From Paenibacillus humicola (GTDB lineage Bacteria > Bacillota > Bacilli > Paenibacillales > Paenibacillaceae): a stretch of 64,000 nucleotides of DNA. The position numbers and the translations under genes were made by a program. The first letter of the stretch is position 1. Every line of letters begins with the position of its first letter. Where the stretch lies: assembly GCF_028826105.1 (NCBI RefSeq), contig NZ_JAQGPL010000001.1, positions 2,506,501 to 2,570,500 of the forward strand, read 5' to 3'. Shown here piece after piece: positions 36,185 to 44,912 of this stretch. The notes under the pieces are model-generated. The model was given only the letters and a program-made list of their open reading frames with translations, made no database searches and was not told the DNA's origin.

Positions 36185-36644
36185 GTTCGCTCTCCTCCTC
36201 GAATTCCTTCTGCTCGTAGTATTGAATCCGGCTTATTTTGCCGGCGGATTTGCCGCCCTGGAACTCGCTTTCCAGCCAGACGGAGACGATGCTCTTGGCC
36301 AGCTCCGGCCCGATGACGCGCGCGCCCATCGTTATAATTTGCGCGTCGTTGCTCTTGCGCGACCGTTCCGCGGAATAACAATCGTGGCACAGCGCCGCCC
36401 GGACGCCTCTTACTTTGTTGGCGGTGATGCAGACGCCGATGCCCGTTCCGCACAGCAGGATGCCCCGCTCGAATTTTCCGCCCTGGATCTCCTTCGCGAC
36501 CTTGAACGCAACGTCCGGATAATCGACCGGATCGGTGCTGTAGCACCCGTAGTCGGCGGGCTCGTGCCCGAGCGCGACCAGATGCTCTTTGACGATTTCC
36601 TTCAATGTGTAGGCGGCTTCATCGCAGCCGATGGCAATTTTCAT
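36147..36644 (-). CDS. rpiB: RpiB/LacAB-family sugar-phosphate isomerase
   Basis: 165 residues from the ATG at 36644, preceded by TTGGAG with an eight-base spacer; the frame is open 25 codons further. The active-site loop LLCGTGIGVCITANK (catalytic Cys) and CHDCYSAERSRKSNDAQI are intact. The first active-site motif, usually G-x-D-H-A, is GCDEAAY, with Glu in place of His. The last 20 residues are Glu-rich. Isomerases of this family act in ribose, galactose and tetritol catabolism; beside DhaK, interconversion of erythrulose phosphate and erythrose 4-phosphate is the most likely job (inference). Confidence 0.9.
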   Translation of the reverse strand: MKIAIGCDEAAYTLKEIVKEHLVALGHEPADYGCYSTDPVDYPDVAFKVAKEIQGGKFERGILLCGTGIGVCITANKVRGVRAALCHDCYSAERSRKSNDAQIITMGARVIGPELAKSIVSVWLESEFQGGKSAGKISRIQYYEQKEFEEESELEEADQQSGTSC

Positions 36645-36678
36645 CGTATTGGCTCCAATCGTGAGAGGATAATGGTAT

Positions 36679-37455
36679 CTACCAGATGGTGTAGCCGCCG
36701 TCAATGACAACGGTTTCACCAGTCATGTAGGATGACGCGTCGGAAGCGAGGAAAACGGCCAGGCCACCCAGCTCCTCCGGATTGCCGAGCCTTTTCATCG
36801 GGATCATCTGGAGGATCGGATAATATTCGCCGCCCGGCTCGAATTCGGGACCGGTCATGCTCGTCTTCATATAGCCCGGGGCGATGCCGTTCACGCGTAT
36901 GCCGTGAGGCGCCCATTCGGAGGCGAACGACTTCGTCGCCATCACAACGGCGGCTTTGGACGTGTTGTAGGCCGCCTGCAGCTGCGGCGTGTTGACGATA
37001 AAGCCGGACATGGAGGCGATGTTGACGATCGAGCCGCCGCCCTGCCGGATCATATGCTTGGCCGCTTCCTTGGAACAAATAAAAACGCCGTTCAGATTGA
37101 CGTCCATGACGGCCTGCCAATCCTGCACGCTCATTTCTTCGGCGGGCCCCCGTTTCAGGATTCCCGCATTGTTGAGCAGAATGTCGATCGAGCCGAACTG
37201 CTCGGCGACGGCGTTCATGACCTTCCCGATATCGGCTTCATCGGTTACGTTGCCCCGAAAGGCCGCGCAGCGGACGCCGTGCTCTCGTTCGATTTCGCCG
37301 GCGGCGGCCCGGGCCAATTCGACATCCATGTCGATCAGCGCGACGCTGGCGCCGAAGCTCGCGAATGCGCCGGCCATCGCTTGGCCGAGTCCGCGCGCGC
37401 CTCCGGTGACGACCGCCGTTTTTCCTTGCAAGGAGAAAAGTTTTGTATAGTCCAT
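36679..37455 (-). CDS. SDR family oxidoreductase in the dhaK operon
   Basis: 258 residues. TGGARGLG (residues 18-25), NNAG (residues 95-98) and catalytic Tyr163/Lys167 in YNTSK. The ending SDASSYMTGETVVIDGGYTIW is typical. It resembles gluconate 5-dehydrogenase and sugar-alcohol dehydrogenases. It is the first gene of the SDR-rpiB-dhaK operon, with a GGGAGGT ribosome site. It probably oxidises the polyol to the ketose taken by DhaK, parallel to the zinc dehydrogenase at 18053. Confidence 0.92.
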   Translation of the reverse strand: MDYTKLFSLQGKTAVVTGGARGLGQAMAGAFASFGASVALIDMDVELARAAAGEIEREHGVRCAAFRGNVTDEADIGKVMNAVAEQFGSIDILLNNAGILKRGPAEEMSVQDWQAVMDVNLNGVFICSKEAAKHMIRQGGGSIVNIASMSGFIVNTPQLQAAYNTSKAAVVMATKSFASEWAPHGIRVNGIAPGYMKTSMTGPEFEPGGEYYPILQMIPMKRLGNPEELGGLAVFLASDASSYMTGETVVIDGGYTIW

Positions 37456-37523
37456 TCAATTACCTCCCGCTTGCTTGCAAATTGATCTGGCAGAGAAAAT
37501 ATGAGGAGCATCAGTTCATCCCA

Positions 37524-37580
37524 ATTATTTATGATCGGGCAGACCTTGTCAATGCTTAAGCCGTTCGATTGAAAACGGCT
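37524..37580 (-). promoter_or_regulatory. Promoter and inverted repeat of the SDR-rpiB-dhaK operon
   Basis: On the minus strand a consensus TTGACA (37552-37547) and AATAAT (37529-37524) are separated by 17 bp. Just upstream is the inverted repeat AGCCGTT-N8-AACGGCT (37559-37580), positioned for an activator or repressor. Confidence 0.6.
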
Positions 37581-37658
37581 GCAATGCCGCGCAGCAGCTA
37601 TACTTGGAGATAGTAAGTACCAAGCGATTCAGTCGTTTCCGCCTATTGGAATCTGAAT

Positions 37659-37696
37659 TATAATAGAGAAGGACAACGGAGGAAAACGCTTACAAC
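37659..37696 (+). promoter_or_regulatory. AKR promoter -10 and cre-like site
   Basis: TATAAT at 37659-37664 with only a weak -35. The sequence GGAAAACGCTTACAAC (37681-37696), read on the minus strand, fits the CcpA cre consensus with one mismatch; it also resembles the GTAAGCG half-site upstream of the LacI-linked importer. Its position just after the predicted start suits repression. Confidence 0.5.
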
Positions 37697-37733
37697 CTTT
37701 CGGCAAAAAAAAGATCCATAGGAGGCGGAAAAT

Positions 37734-38723
37734 ATGGCAGCATCGAATCAAGTCGCATTTCGTCAATTGGGGCGTTCCGGCGCGCGGGTATCCACGCTCT
37801 GCTTGGGCGCAATGAACTTCGGCAACCGGACGGAGGAGAAGGACTCGATTGAAATCGTTCATCGTTTTCTGGATGCGGGCCTTAATTTTATCGACACGGC
37901 CAACGTTTATTCGCGAGGCGTATCCGAGAGCCATGTCGGCAAAGCGATCAAGGACCGCCGCGACAAGGTGTTTCTGGCAACCAAGGTGCACGGCAGGATG
38001 GGCGACGGGCCGAACGACCAGGGGAACAGCCGCGTCCATATCGTGAAGCAGGTGGATGAAAGCCTGAAGCGGCTGCAAACCGATTACATCGATTTATACT
38101 GGATTCATCGTCCCGATGCGAATACCCCGATCGACGAAACGCTGCGCACGCTCGACTATTTGGTCAATCAGGGGAAGGTGCGCTATATCGGCCTCTCCAC
38201 GTTCCCGGCCTGGCAGACGATGGAGGCGATCGCGGTCAGCGAGCGGATGAACCTGGAACGGTTCGTCGCGGAGCAGCCGCCGTACAACCTGTTCGACCGC
38301 AGCATCGAGGAGGAAGTCGTTCCGGTCTGCCAGAAGTACGGCCTTGGCATTATGCCGTGGGGTCCGCTTGCCGAAGGCTGGCTGACAGGCGCTTACCGCA
38401 AAAACAAGCCGTTCCCTGCGGACACGCGCATCGGCCGCAAAAATCTCGATCCGAACGCCGGCTATATCGTCGAACGCCTGAATGCGATCGAGGCGCTCAT
38501 GCCGATCGCGGAGGAGAAAGGCGCCACGCTCAGCCAGCTGGCGCTGGCCTGGATGATTCAGCAGCCCGGCGTCACGTCTCCGATCATTGGGCCGCGAACG
38601 ATGCAGCAGCTGGAGGATAATCTCGGCGCGCTGAACGTCGAGCTGAATTCGGACGATCTGAAGCGTATCGATGACGTGCTCCCTCCGAAAACCCGCCTCG
38701 GCGGCAAGCGCCACTGGGAGTAG
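37734..38723 (+). CDS. Aldo/keto reductase
   Basis: 329-residue NADPH-dependent aldo/keto reductase (AKR). The catalytic tetrad is visible: Asp and Tyr in FIDTANVYSRG, Lys in FLATKVHG, His in YWIHRPD. The C-terminal cofactor motif reads TSPIIGPRTMQQLEDNLGA. It is a single gene between the divergent dhaK operon and the convergent lacI-type gene. GGAGG lies upstream. A cre-like site suggests carbon regulation, so it may reduce or oxidise a sugar intermediate of the neighbouring pathway. Confidence 0.94.
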   Translation: MAASNQVAFRQLGRSGARVSTLCLGAMNFGNRTEEKDSIEIVHRFLDAGLNFIDTANVYSRGVSESHVGKAIKDRRDKVFLATKVHGRMGDGPNDQGNSRVHIVKQVDESLKRLQTDYIDLYWIHRPDANTPIDETLRTLDYLVNQGKVRYIGLSTFPAWQTMEAIAVSERMNLERFVAEQPPYNLFDRSIEEEVVPVCQKYGLGIMPWGPLAEGWLTGAYRKNKPFPADTRIGRKNLDPNAGYIVERLNAIEALMPIAEEKGATLSQLALAWMIQQPGVTSPIIGPRTMQQLEDNLGALNVELNSDDLKRIDDVLPPKTRLGGKRHWE

Positions 38724-38752
38724 GAGTCGGAAGGCGCATGAGGGCTCCCATA

Positions 38753-38796
38753 AAACCTCTTCCCGGGTGGAAATCCGCCCGGGAAGAGGTTTTTTC
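38753..38796. terminator. Bidirectional terminator between AKR and LacI genes
   Basis: AAAACCTCTTCCCGGG and its complement form a 16-bp stem (arms 38753-38768 and 38779-38794) with a 10-base loop and T-runs on both strands. It touches the stop codon of the convergent regulator. Confidence 0.95.
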
Positions 38797-39832
38797 ATGA
38801 ATCGCGGCGAACACGCGTGCTTTCCCCCAGGACGATCTTCGTCGACAGCCGAATGACCTCGAAGGGCTTGTCCGGACGCCGGATCCGGTACATCAGCTGC
38901 TCCGCCGCCCGCAGTCCCAGCTGGAACTCGTCGTTGGATACCGTTGTCAGCGAAACGTCGAGCAACTCCGTTTCTTTAATGCGGTCGAAGCCGGACACGG
39001 CCAAATCCCCGGGCACATTCAAACGGTTTTCCTTGGCAAAGCGGATGGCGTGAATCGCGGTAATATCGTTGGCGCAGACGAGTGCGGTGGGAAACCGCTC
39101 AAGCGCGCCGAGCGCCTCGGCAACCCCTTCGAAAGACTGGTATTTGGACGCGTGATGACCCGTGATGCAGTAAGCGGGAACGAGCGGAACCTGTCGTTCG
39201 TACATCGCTCTGGAAAACCCCTTCCACCGCTCGAACATGCTGCGGGACGTAATATCCCCCATAAACGCGATGTCTCGATGTCCCGAATCGATCAGATGGC
39301 AGACAATCCGGTACACGCTTTCCTCGCTCTCCATCAGCACCAGGTCCGTCTGCAGCTCGGTCAGCGGAAAGGCGGCGTGCATATCGATAAACACCTTCGG
39401 GATCGGCAGGGCCGTCAGCTTTTCGGCGTACGTCTTGTCCAGATTTCCCGCCACGATAAATCCGTCGATCGGGCCGCCGATCATGGGAGGCAGGACGAGC
39501 GACCGGATATCCTCGTTATTGATGAATGAAATCTTCATCTCGCAGCCGTTCCCGCGAAGCGACTCCTCGACGCCGCGCATCAAATTCATCCAATACCCCG
39601 CATTGACGGACATTTTGGTCAGAAAGGCGATGCTTCTCGTGCCGCGGACGGCGGCAGCCGGCTTGTCGGCGGCCGGAATCGATTTCTTGTAGCCCATTGC
39701 GACGGCTTGCTCGACGACCTTTCTCCGGGTCTCCTCCGAAACGCTCGGGTGATTGTTCAGCGCCTTTGACACCGTATTTCTCGAGATGCCCAGCCGACTG
39801 GAGATGTCGTGGGTCGTCACTTTTTTGCTCAC
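38795..39832 (-). CDS. LacI-family transcriptional regulator
   Basis: 345 residues. The N-terminal helix-turn-helix and hinge helix read VTTHDISSRLGISRNTVSKA then NNHPSVSEETRRKVV (residues about 5-40). The periplasmic-binding-like effector domain follows (CANDITAIHAIRFAKENRL, DLAVSGFD). It is divergent from the importer at 40193 and likely represses it; the site at 40153-40168 fits a LacI-type operator. The ligand is probably a sugar from the imported saccharide. Confidence 0.94.
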   Translation of the reverse strand: MSKKVTTHDISSRLGISRNTVSKALNNHPSVSEETRRKVVEQAVAMGYKKSIPAADKPAAAVRGTRSIAFLTKMSVNAGYWMNLMRGVEESLRGNGCEMKISFINNEDIRSLVLPPMIGGPIDGFIVAGNLDKTYAEKLTALPIPKVFIDMHAAFPLTELQTDLVLMESEESVYRIVCHLIDSGHRDIAFMGDITSRSMFERWKGFSRAMYERQVPLVPAYCITGHHASKYQSFEGVAEALGALERFPTALVCANDITAIHAIRFAKENRLNVPGDLAVSGFDRIKETELLDVSLTTVSNDEFQLGLRAAEQLMYRIRRPDKPFEVIRLSTKIVLGESTRVRRDS

Positions 39833-40192
39833 CGGTTTCCCAATCCCTTATTTGTCATTTAATAGTTCTATTTTAAATGCTGACCTTTGAATGTCAAATT
39901 CGTCATCAAATTTGTAATATTCGTAATGTGACAAAATGTCGAAAAATGCAATGCATAATGTTACAAATTTGATGCAGGAAACAGCAGAAAATCCCGATCG
40001 ACAGCCGGTTAAAATGACAGCCGTTAAAATTATATATTTACAACAGGCGGAAGCGGACTTATAATCGAGGCAAACAGATTGATGTGCATTTTTCCAAAAT
40101 GTAAGATTACATACTCGGAATTTTGTAATATCAATCGTTTTTTTGTTTGATTTGGTAAGCGCTTTATTTTCCAAAGATGAGGAGGGTGAAAC
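39833..40192. other. 360-bp divergent regulatory region, no gene
   Basis: AT-rich intergenic region between the LacI gene and the importer. It holds an 11-bp perfect inverted repeat CAAATTTGTAA/TTACAAATTTG (39907-39917 and 39961-39971), the small palindrome GACA-AAA-TGTC inside it (39930-39940), a further TTTGTAATAT copy near 40123, and a LacI-type operator at 40153. No ORF of significance was seen. Confidence 0.6.
40153..40168. promoter_or_regulatory. LacI/CcpA-type operator before the third importer
   Basis: TGGTAAGCGCTTTATT contains the AAGCGCTT palindrome with the central CpG typical of LacI-family operators and lies 25 bp before the start of the binding protein. Confidence 0.6.
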
Positions 40193-41833
40193 ATGAAGAA
40201 ACGAGTTCTGCTTTACCTGTCGTTTATCATGATGCTCGGCATCGCTGCCTGCTCGGGTTCGGGCGGCGGCAATGGAACCGGCGGTTCCGGCGCGGCTCCC
40301 GAAACGGGCGGAAACGATGCGGGCGGTTCGCAAGCCGATTCATCTCCGATCGACGTCACCATGACGTTGGCGGCGGGCCCGAAAACGCCGGACTCCTGGC
40401 TCGAGAAGGAGCTGGAGAAGCATCTGTCGGACAAATTGAAGCGTCCGGTGCAGATCGACAGCATCATGCTTCCGGGGTTTGACCAGATCAAGACGAAAAT
40501 CAACCTGATTATGAGCGATCCGAAAACGATGCCGGACGTGATCTGGTACTTGGGCGACATGAACAAGGAGTACAGCACATGGTCGCAGTCGGGAATCATT
40601 CATGACCTTACGCCCTATTTGCAGCAGTACGGACAAAATATTATCAGCTATTACAACAAGGATAATCTGTTCTACTCCTGGGACAAAAGCGGCAAAATGT
40701 TCCGGGTTCCGGCTGACATCGGCGAGCCCGGGACGATGACGACCATTTTGCGCAAGGATTGGATGGATAAGCTCGGGCTCAAGGTGCCGACCACGGTGCC
40801 GGAATTTATCGACGTGCTGCGGGCGTTCACGAACGACGACCCGGACGGCAACGGCAAGAAGGACACGTACGGCTTCTCCGGGCCGGCGGAATGGCGCAGC
40901 TTCGCGCCGATCCTGTACGCCTACAAATCGAATCCCGACTATTTTATGGTTCAGGACGACGGCACCGTCAAATACGGCGCGATTCTCCCGCAGACCAAGG
41001 AAGCGCTGCGAGTGCTGCAGGGCATGTACAAGGAAGGGCTGATCGACCCGCGCATGCTGCTTGTCGGGCAGACGGACGGCTCGAAGTTCGACGATATTAT
41101 GCAGCAGGGCAAAATCGGCGCCACTTACCGCTGGAACGCGTACTTTTCGCCGGATAACAACGTCATCGCCGGCCTGAAGGCGACCGATCCGAAAGCCGAA
41201 ATCATGTCGATCGAGGCGATCAAGGGCCCCGACGGCTTCAGCTCGGATTATCCGGAACAGGTCGGGGGCTGGGCTTACCTGTCCATTACGAAAAAAGCGG
41301 AGAAGCCGGCGGACGTCATGCAGGTGCTGAACGAAATCGCGTCGCCGGAATCTTACCGGCTCATCCGCTTCGGCAAAGAAGGCGAGCAGTATAAGGTCGA
41401 GAACGGCAAGTTCAAATCGCTGATCGATCCCGAGGAATCGGCGAAGCTCGGTCTTGGAAACTTCGATTGGTACGTGGGCCGCAAGGATGCGCTGACGTTC
41501 ACGTATCCGCCGGAGGTGAAGGATTTGTGGGCGCGCAGGGAGAAGACGTCCGACCCGATGCGCAAGCTTCGCGTCGAATTCAAATCGCTCGACCGGCCGG
41601 CATGGACGGAATATTCGCCCGATATCATCAAGCTCCGGGACGAGACGTTTTACGGCATCATTTCGGGCCAGCGCAGCATCGACGATTTCGACAAATTCGT
41701 CGATCAGTATTATAAAATCGGCGGCAAACAGGTGGAGGAAGAAGCGAACAAGCTGTATGCGGCGCAGAAGGAAGAATACGCGGCTTACAGCGACTGGTAC
41801 GACAAAAATATCGTTCCTTACAAAGCCCAGTGA
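40193..41833 (+). CDS. Sugar-binding lipoprotein of the third importer
   Basis: 546 residues. Short signal peptide ending in the lipobox GIAACSGSG (Cys at residue 20), a Gly/Ser-rich linker, and an LplA-type binding domain with the NDDPDGNGKKDTYGFSG loop. The end is PYKAQ. It follows a GAGGAGGG site and a LacI operator. It delivers its ligand to the permeases at 41924 and 42911. Family is clear; ligand unknown. Confidence 0.94.
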   Translation: MKKRVLLYLSFIMMLGIAACSGSGGGNGTGGSGAAPETGGNDAGGSQADSSPIDVTMTLAAGPKTPDSWLEKELEKHLSDKLKRPVQIDSIMLPGFDQIKTKINLIMSDPKTMPDVIWYLGDMNKEYSTWSQSGIIHDLTPYLQQYGQNIISYYNKDNLFYSWDKSGKMFRVPADIGEPGTMTTILRKDWMDKLGLKVPTTVPEFIDVLRAFTNDDPDGNGKKDTYGFSGPAEWRSFAPILYAYKSNPDYFMVQDDGTVKYGAILPQTKEALRVLQGMYKEGLIDPRMLLVGQTDGSKFDDIMQQGKIGATYRWNAYFSPDNNVIAGLKATDPKAEIMSIEAIKGPDGFSSDYPEQVGGWAYLSITKKAEKPADVMQVLNEIASPESYRLIRFGKEGEQYKVENGKFKSLIDPEESAKLGLGNFDWYVGRKDALTFTYPPEVKDLWARREKTSDPMRKLRVEFKSLDRPAWTEYSPDIIKLRDETFYGIISGQRSIDDFDKFVDQYYKIGGKQVEEEANKLYAAQKEEYAAYSDWYDKNIVPYKAQ

Positions 41834-41839
41834 TCCGCC

Positions 41840-41874
41840 GCCGGCTCCCGCCCCTCCGGCGGGCGGGAGCCGGC
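41840..41874 (+). other. GC-rich stem-loop between binding protein and permease
   Basis: GCCGGCTCCCGCCC and its exact complement (41840-41853 and 41861-41874) make a 14-bp stem with a 7-base loop and no T-run. It is more likely an mRNA-stabilising or processing hairpin than a terminator, protecting the binding-protein message. Confidence 0.75.
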
Positions 41875-41923
41875 TTCCGTTCGGCCGTCACCCGGGCCAT
41901 CTTCCCGAAGGATTGGAGTGTGG

Positions 41924-42898
41924 ATGATGAAGGTCAAGGATCTGGAGTTGAAGGCTGCATCCCGGCCGGTCGGTAAGGCCGCTTCCGGCAGGCTGCGGTG
42001 GCTCGTCCGCGATCTGAAGCGCGATAAAGCCTTGTACCTGCTGCTGCTTCCCGGTCTGCTGCTCATTCTCGTCTTTAAATATATTCCGATGTACGGTCTG
42101 GTTATCGCGTTTAAGGAGTACAACATTTTTTCCGGCGTCGGGGCGAGCCCCTGGGTCGGTCTGCTGCAGTTCGAGCGTCTGTTCCGGACGCCGGACTTTA
42201 CGAAAATATTCGCCAATACGTTCATCATCAGCTTCTTGAAGCTGGCGTTCGGTTTTCCTGCTGCGATCGTCCTTTCCCTGCTGCTGAACGAGCTGCGGAA
42301 TATGGCCTTCAAGCGGTTCACGCAGACGATCGTCTACCTGCCGCATTTTATCTCGTGGGTCATTTTCGCGGGGATCATTACGATTTTTCTGAACCCGGTG
42401 GACGGCGTCGTGAACTTCGTGCTGAAGGCTTTCGGCGGGCAGCCGATCAACTTCCTGACTGAGCCTTCGTACTTCCGGCCGATGCTGGTCGTCACGGACA
42501 TTTATAAGGAAATCGGGTGGGGGACGATCATTTATTTGGCGGCGATGTCCGGCGTGGATCCGCACCTGTACGAGGCGGCGATCATGGACGGCGCGAACCG
42601 GTTCAAGCAAATGTGGCACATTACGCTGCCGTCGATCCGTCCGGTCATCATTATTTTGTTCATTCTGAGCCTGGGCAATATTCTCGAAGCCGGTTTTATG
42701 CAAATTTTTCTGCTGTACAACCCGCTCGTGTACGACGTCGCCGACGTCATCGACACGTACGTGTACCGCAAGGGCATTCTGGAGTCGAATTACAGCCTCG
42801 GCGCGGCGGCGGGCATTTTTAAATCCGTCATCGCGCTCGCGCTCATCGTGCTGACGAACAAGATCGTGAAAAAAACCGGCAACGACGGCCTGTGGTAA
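41924..42898 (+). CDS. Sugar ABC transporter permease, LplB type
   Basis: About 324 residues. After a basic N-terminus the first membrane segment contains LYLLLLPGLLLILVFKYIPMYG, typical of LplB. The EAA loop reads HLYEAAIMDGANRFKQMWHI. ATG 41924 (or 41927) is chosen from its TTGGAG site. It is the first permease of the third importer, with no ATPase nearby. Confidence 0.93.
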   Translation: MMKVKDLELKAASRPVGKAASGRLRWLVRDLKRDKALYLLLLPGLLLILVFKYIPMYGLVIAFKEYNIFSGVGASPWVGLLQFERLFRTPDFTKIFANTFIISFLKLAFGFPAAIVLSLLLNELRNMAFKRFTQTIVYLPHFISWVIFAGIITIFLNPVDGVVNFVLKAFGGQPINFLTEPSYFRPMLVVTDIYKEIGWGTIIYLAAMSGVDPHLYEAAIMDGANRFKQMWHITLPSIRPVIIILFILSLGNILEAGFMQIFLLYNPLVYDVADVIDTYVYRKGILESNYSLGAAAGIFKSVIALALIVLTNKIVKKTGNDGLW

Positions 42899-42910
42899 GG
42901 AGGGACCGGG

Positions 42911-43789
42911 ATGATCAAAAATACGCCGGGCGAAAAAATTTTTATTGCGGTCAATTATGTGTTCATGATTTTTGTTATGATGATGATGTTGTACCCGTTC
43001 TGGTATTTGTTCATGTATTCCATCAGCGATCCGAAGCTGTCGGCAACGGGCGGCCTGTTTCTGAAGCCGAGCGGCTTCTCCCTGGCCTCCTATTCGCTGG
43101 TGTTCAACAACGTCTCGTTCCTGTCGGGGTTTCGCGTTTCGTTCATCGTGACGATTGCCGGGACGCTGATGGCCGTCTTTTTCACGGCGACGACCGCCTA
43201 TGCGATTTCGAAAAAAAGGCTGCGGGGAGGAACGTTTTTCACCTTCATCTTCCTGTTCACGATGCTGTTCAACGGCGGAATCGTACCGAGCTACCTGCTC
43301 GTGAAGGATCTGCACCTGCTCGATTCGCTGTGGGCGCTCATCCTGCCGAACATGCTCGGCGCGTGGAACATTCTCGTCATGCGGACGTTTTTCGCGGGCA
43401 TCCCGGAGGAGCTGGAGGAGGCGGCCAAGATCGACGGCGCATCGACGCTGCGCATCTTTTTCAGCATCATTTTGCCGCTGTCGAAAGCGGTGCTCGCCAC
43501 CATCGGGCTGTTCGTCGCGGTCTTTTATTGGAATGATTTCTTCTCCACGATTTTATATATAACCGACAAGAACAAATGGGCGCTCCAGGCCGTGCTGCGG
43601 GACATCGTCAACAATGCCTCCTCGGCGATGCAGAGCCAGGGCGTGTCCATCGGCTACCAGCAGACCGTGTCCGAAAATACGGTGAAAATGGCTTCAATCG
43701 TCGTCGCAACCCTTCCCATCCTGATCGTGTACCCGTTCATCCAGAAATATTTTGCGAAAGGCGCCATGATCGGGTCGGTCAAAGGATGA
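42911..43789 (+). CDS. Sugar ABC transporter permease, LplC type
   Basis: 292 residues with six membrane segments. The EAA loop is ELEEAAKIDGASTLRIFF, and the C-terminus is FAKGAMIGSVKG. AAGGAGG lies seven bases before the ATG. It completes the third importer. Confidence 0.94.
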   Translation: MIKNTPGEKIFIAVNYVFMIFVMMMMLYPFWYLFMYSISDPKLSATGGLFLKPSGFSLASYSLVFNNVSFLSGFRVSFIVTIAGTLMAVFFTATTAYAISKKRLRGGTFFTFIFLFTMLFNGGIVPSYLLVKDLHLLDSLWALILPNMLGAWNILVMRTFFAGIPEELEEAAKIDGASTLRIFFSIILPLSKAVLATIGLFVAVFYWNDFFSTILYITDKNKWALQAVLRDIVNNASSAMQSQGVSIGYQQTVSENTVKMASIVVATLPILIVYPFIQKYFAKGAMIGSVKG

Positions 43790-43794
43790 GGAAG

Positions 43795-43812
43795 CCGCCC
43801 GTCATCGGGCGG
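43795..43812 (+). other. Stem-loop between permease and oxidoreductase
   Basis: CCGCCCG-TCAT-CGGGCGG is a perfect 7-bp stem with a tetraloop six bases after the permease stop. It has no T-run, so it is probably an intra-operonic hairpin that separates transporter from enzyme expression. Confidence 0.6.
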
Positions 43813-43865
43813 TACGGCTGCGTTCGGCAACAGCATATCATTTTAACGTTTTGGAGGTAGGACGA

Positions 43866-44867
43866 ATGGAAAAGGTTCGTTTTCTGATGATTGGCGTCGG
43901 CGGCATGGGAAGGCAGCACATTCGCAAGCTTCTGGAGGTGCCCGAAGCGGAAATCGCCGCCCTGGCGGATCCCTCGGACGCCGCCGTGGAGCGGGTCAAG
44001 ACGGACTTCCCGCAGCTTGCGGACGTCGCCGTCTATAAGGATTACAAGGAAGCGATCGCCGAAGCCGGCGCGGACGCCGCCGTCATCGTTTCACCGCACA
44101 GCATGCATTTCGAGCAGGGGATGGCGTGCCTGGACGGCGATCTCCATGTCCTGATGGAGAAGCCGTTCGTCGCCGGTTCAGAGAATGCGGCGCGCATCAT
44201 CGCCCGTGCGGAGGAGAAGAAGCGGCATCTGGCCGTCGCGTACCAGAGGCACCTGATGGGGCCGTACATGTATATCCATGACTTGATCGCGAAAGGCGAG
44301 CTTGGCAATATCAATTATATTTGCGCGTATCAGGCGCAGCGCTGGCTGATCGGCGCCAAAGGCACCTGGCGGCAAAATCTGGCGCTGTCGTGCGGCGGCC
44401 AGCTGAACGATTCCGGCAGCCATTTACTAGACGTCGTGCTGTGGTTGAGCGGGCTGGAGCCTGAAAGCGTTTCCGCTTTTATTGACAATCGCGGCACGGA
44501 GGTCGATATCGACTCCGCCGTGACCGTCCGCTTCCAGGGCGGCGCCATCGCTACGTTCAATGTGGTCGGCAGCGCCAGCATCGGCTGGCATGAAGACGTC
44601 TCGATTCACGGCGATAAAGGATCGATTCTGTACCGCAACAATAAAATTCTCGTGGCGAGGGAAGGCGAGCGGGGGCTGACGGAGGTGCCGGAGGAAGAGC
44701 TGCCGGCATCGAGCGATCCGGACCGCAACTTTGTCGATCTTGTGCTCGGCCGGATCGGCGAAGCGGCCGCACCTTCGAGCTGCGGCCTGCGAATCGCCCG
44801 CTTGACGGAGGCGGCATGGAAAAGCGCGGCCGAAGGCAGCCGCGTCATTCCGCTGACGCACGAATAG
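43866..44867 (+). CDS. Gfo/Idh/MocA family oxidoreductase
   Basis: 333 residues. The N-terminal NAD(P)-binding motif is GVGGMGRQ (about residues 11-18), followed by LMEKPF with the conserved lysine, and LNDSGSHLLDVVLWL containing the family's catalytic His in the GSH motif. It follows the importer in the same direction with GGAGGTAG before the ATG. Enzymes of this family oxidise sugars, inositols or glycosides; here it likely acts on the imported sugar together with the next gene. Confidence 0.93.
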   Translation: MEKVRFLMIGVGGMGRQHIRKLLEVPEAEIAALADPSDAAVERVKTDFPQLADVAVYKDYKEAIAEAGADAAVIVSPHSMHFEQGMACLDGDLHVLMEKPFVAGSENAARIIARAEEKKRHLAVAYQRHLMGPYMYIHDLIAKGELGNINYICAYQAQRWLIGAKGTWRQNLALSCGGQLNDSGSHLLDVVLWLSGLEPESVSAFIDNRGTEVDIDSAVTVRFQGGAIATFNVVGSASIGWHEDVSIHGDKGSILYRNNKILVAREGERGLTEVPEEELPASSDPDRNFVDLVLGRIGEAAAPSSCGLRIARLTEAAWKSAAEGSRVIPLTHE

Positions 44868-44912
44868 GCTTGCGCAAAGCCTTAGACCGTGAACGAGATC
44901 GGAGGGACGGAC

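Noticed and set aside
41888..43315. Minus-strand open frame of 475 codons opposite the third importer
   Set aside because: Its product is dominated by Arg, Gln, Asp and His without any domain; the plus-strand permeases are certain.
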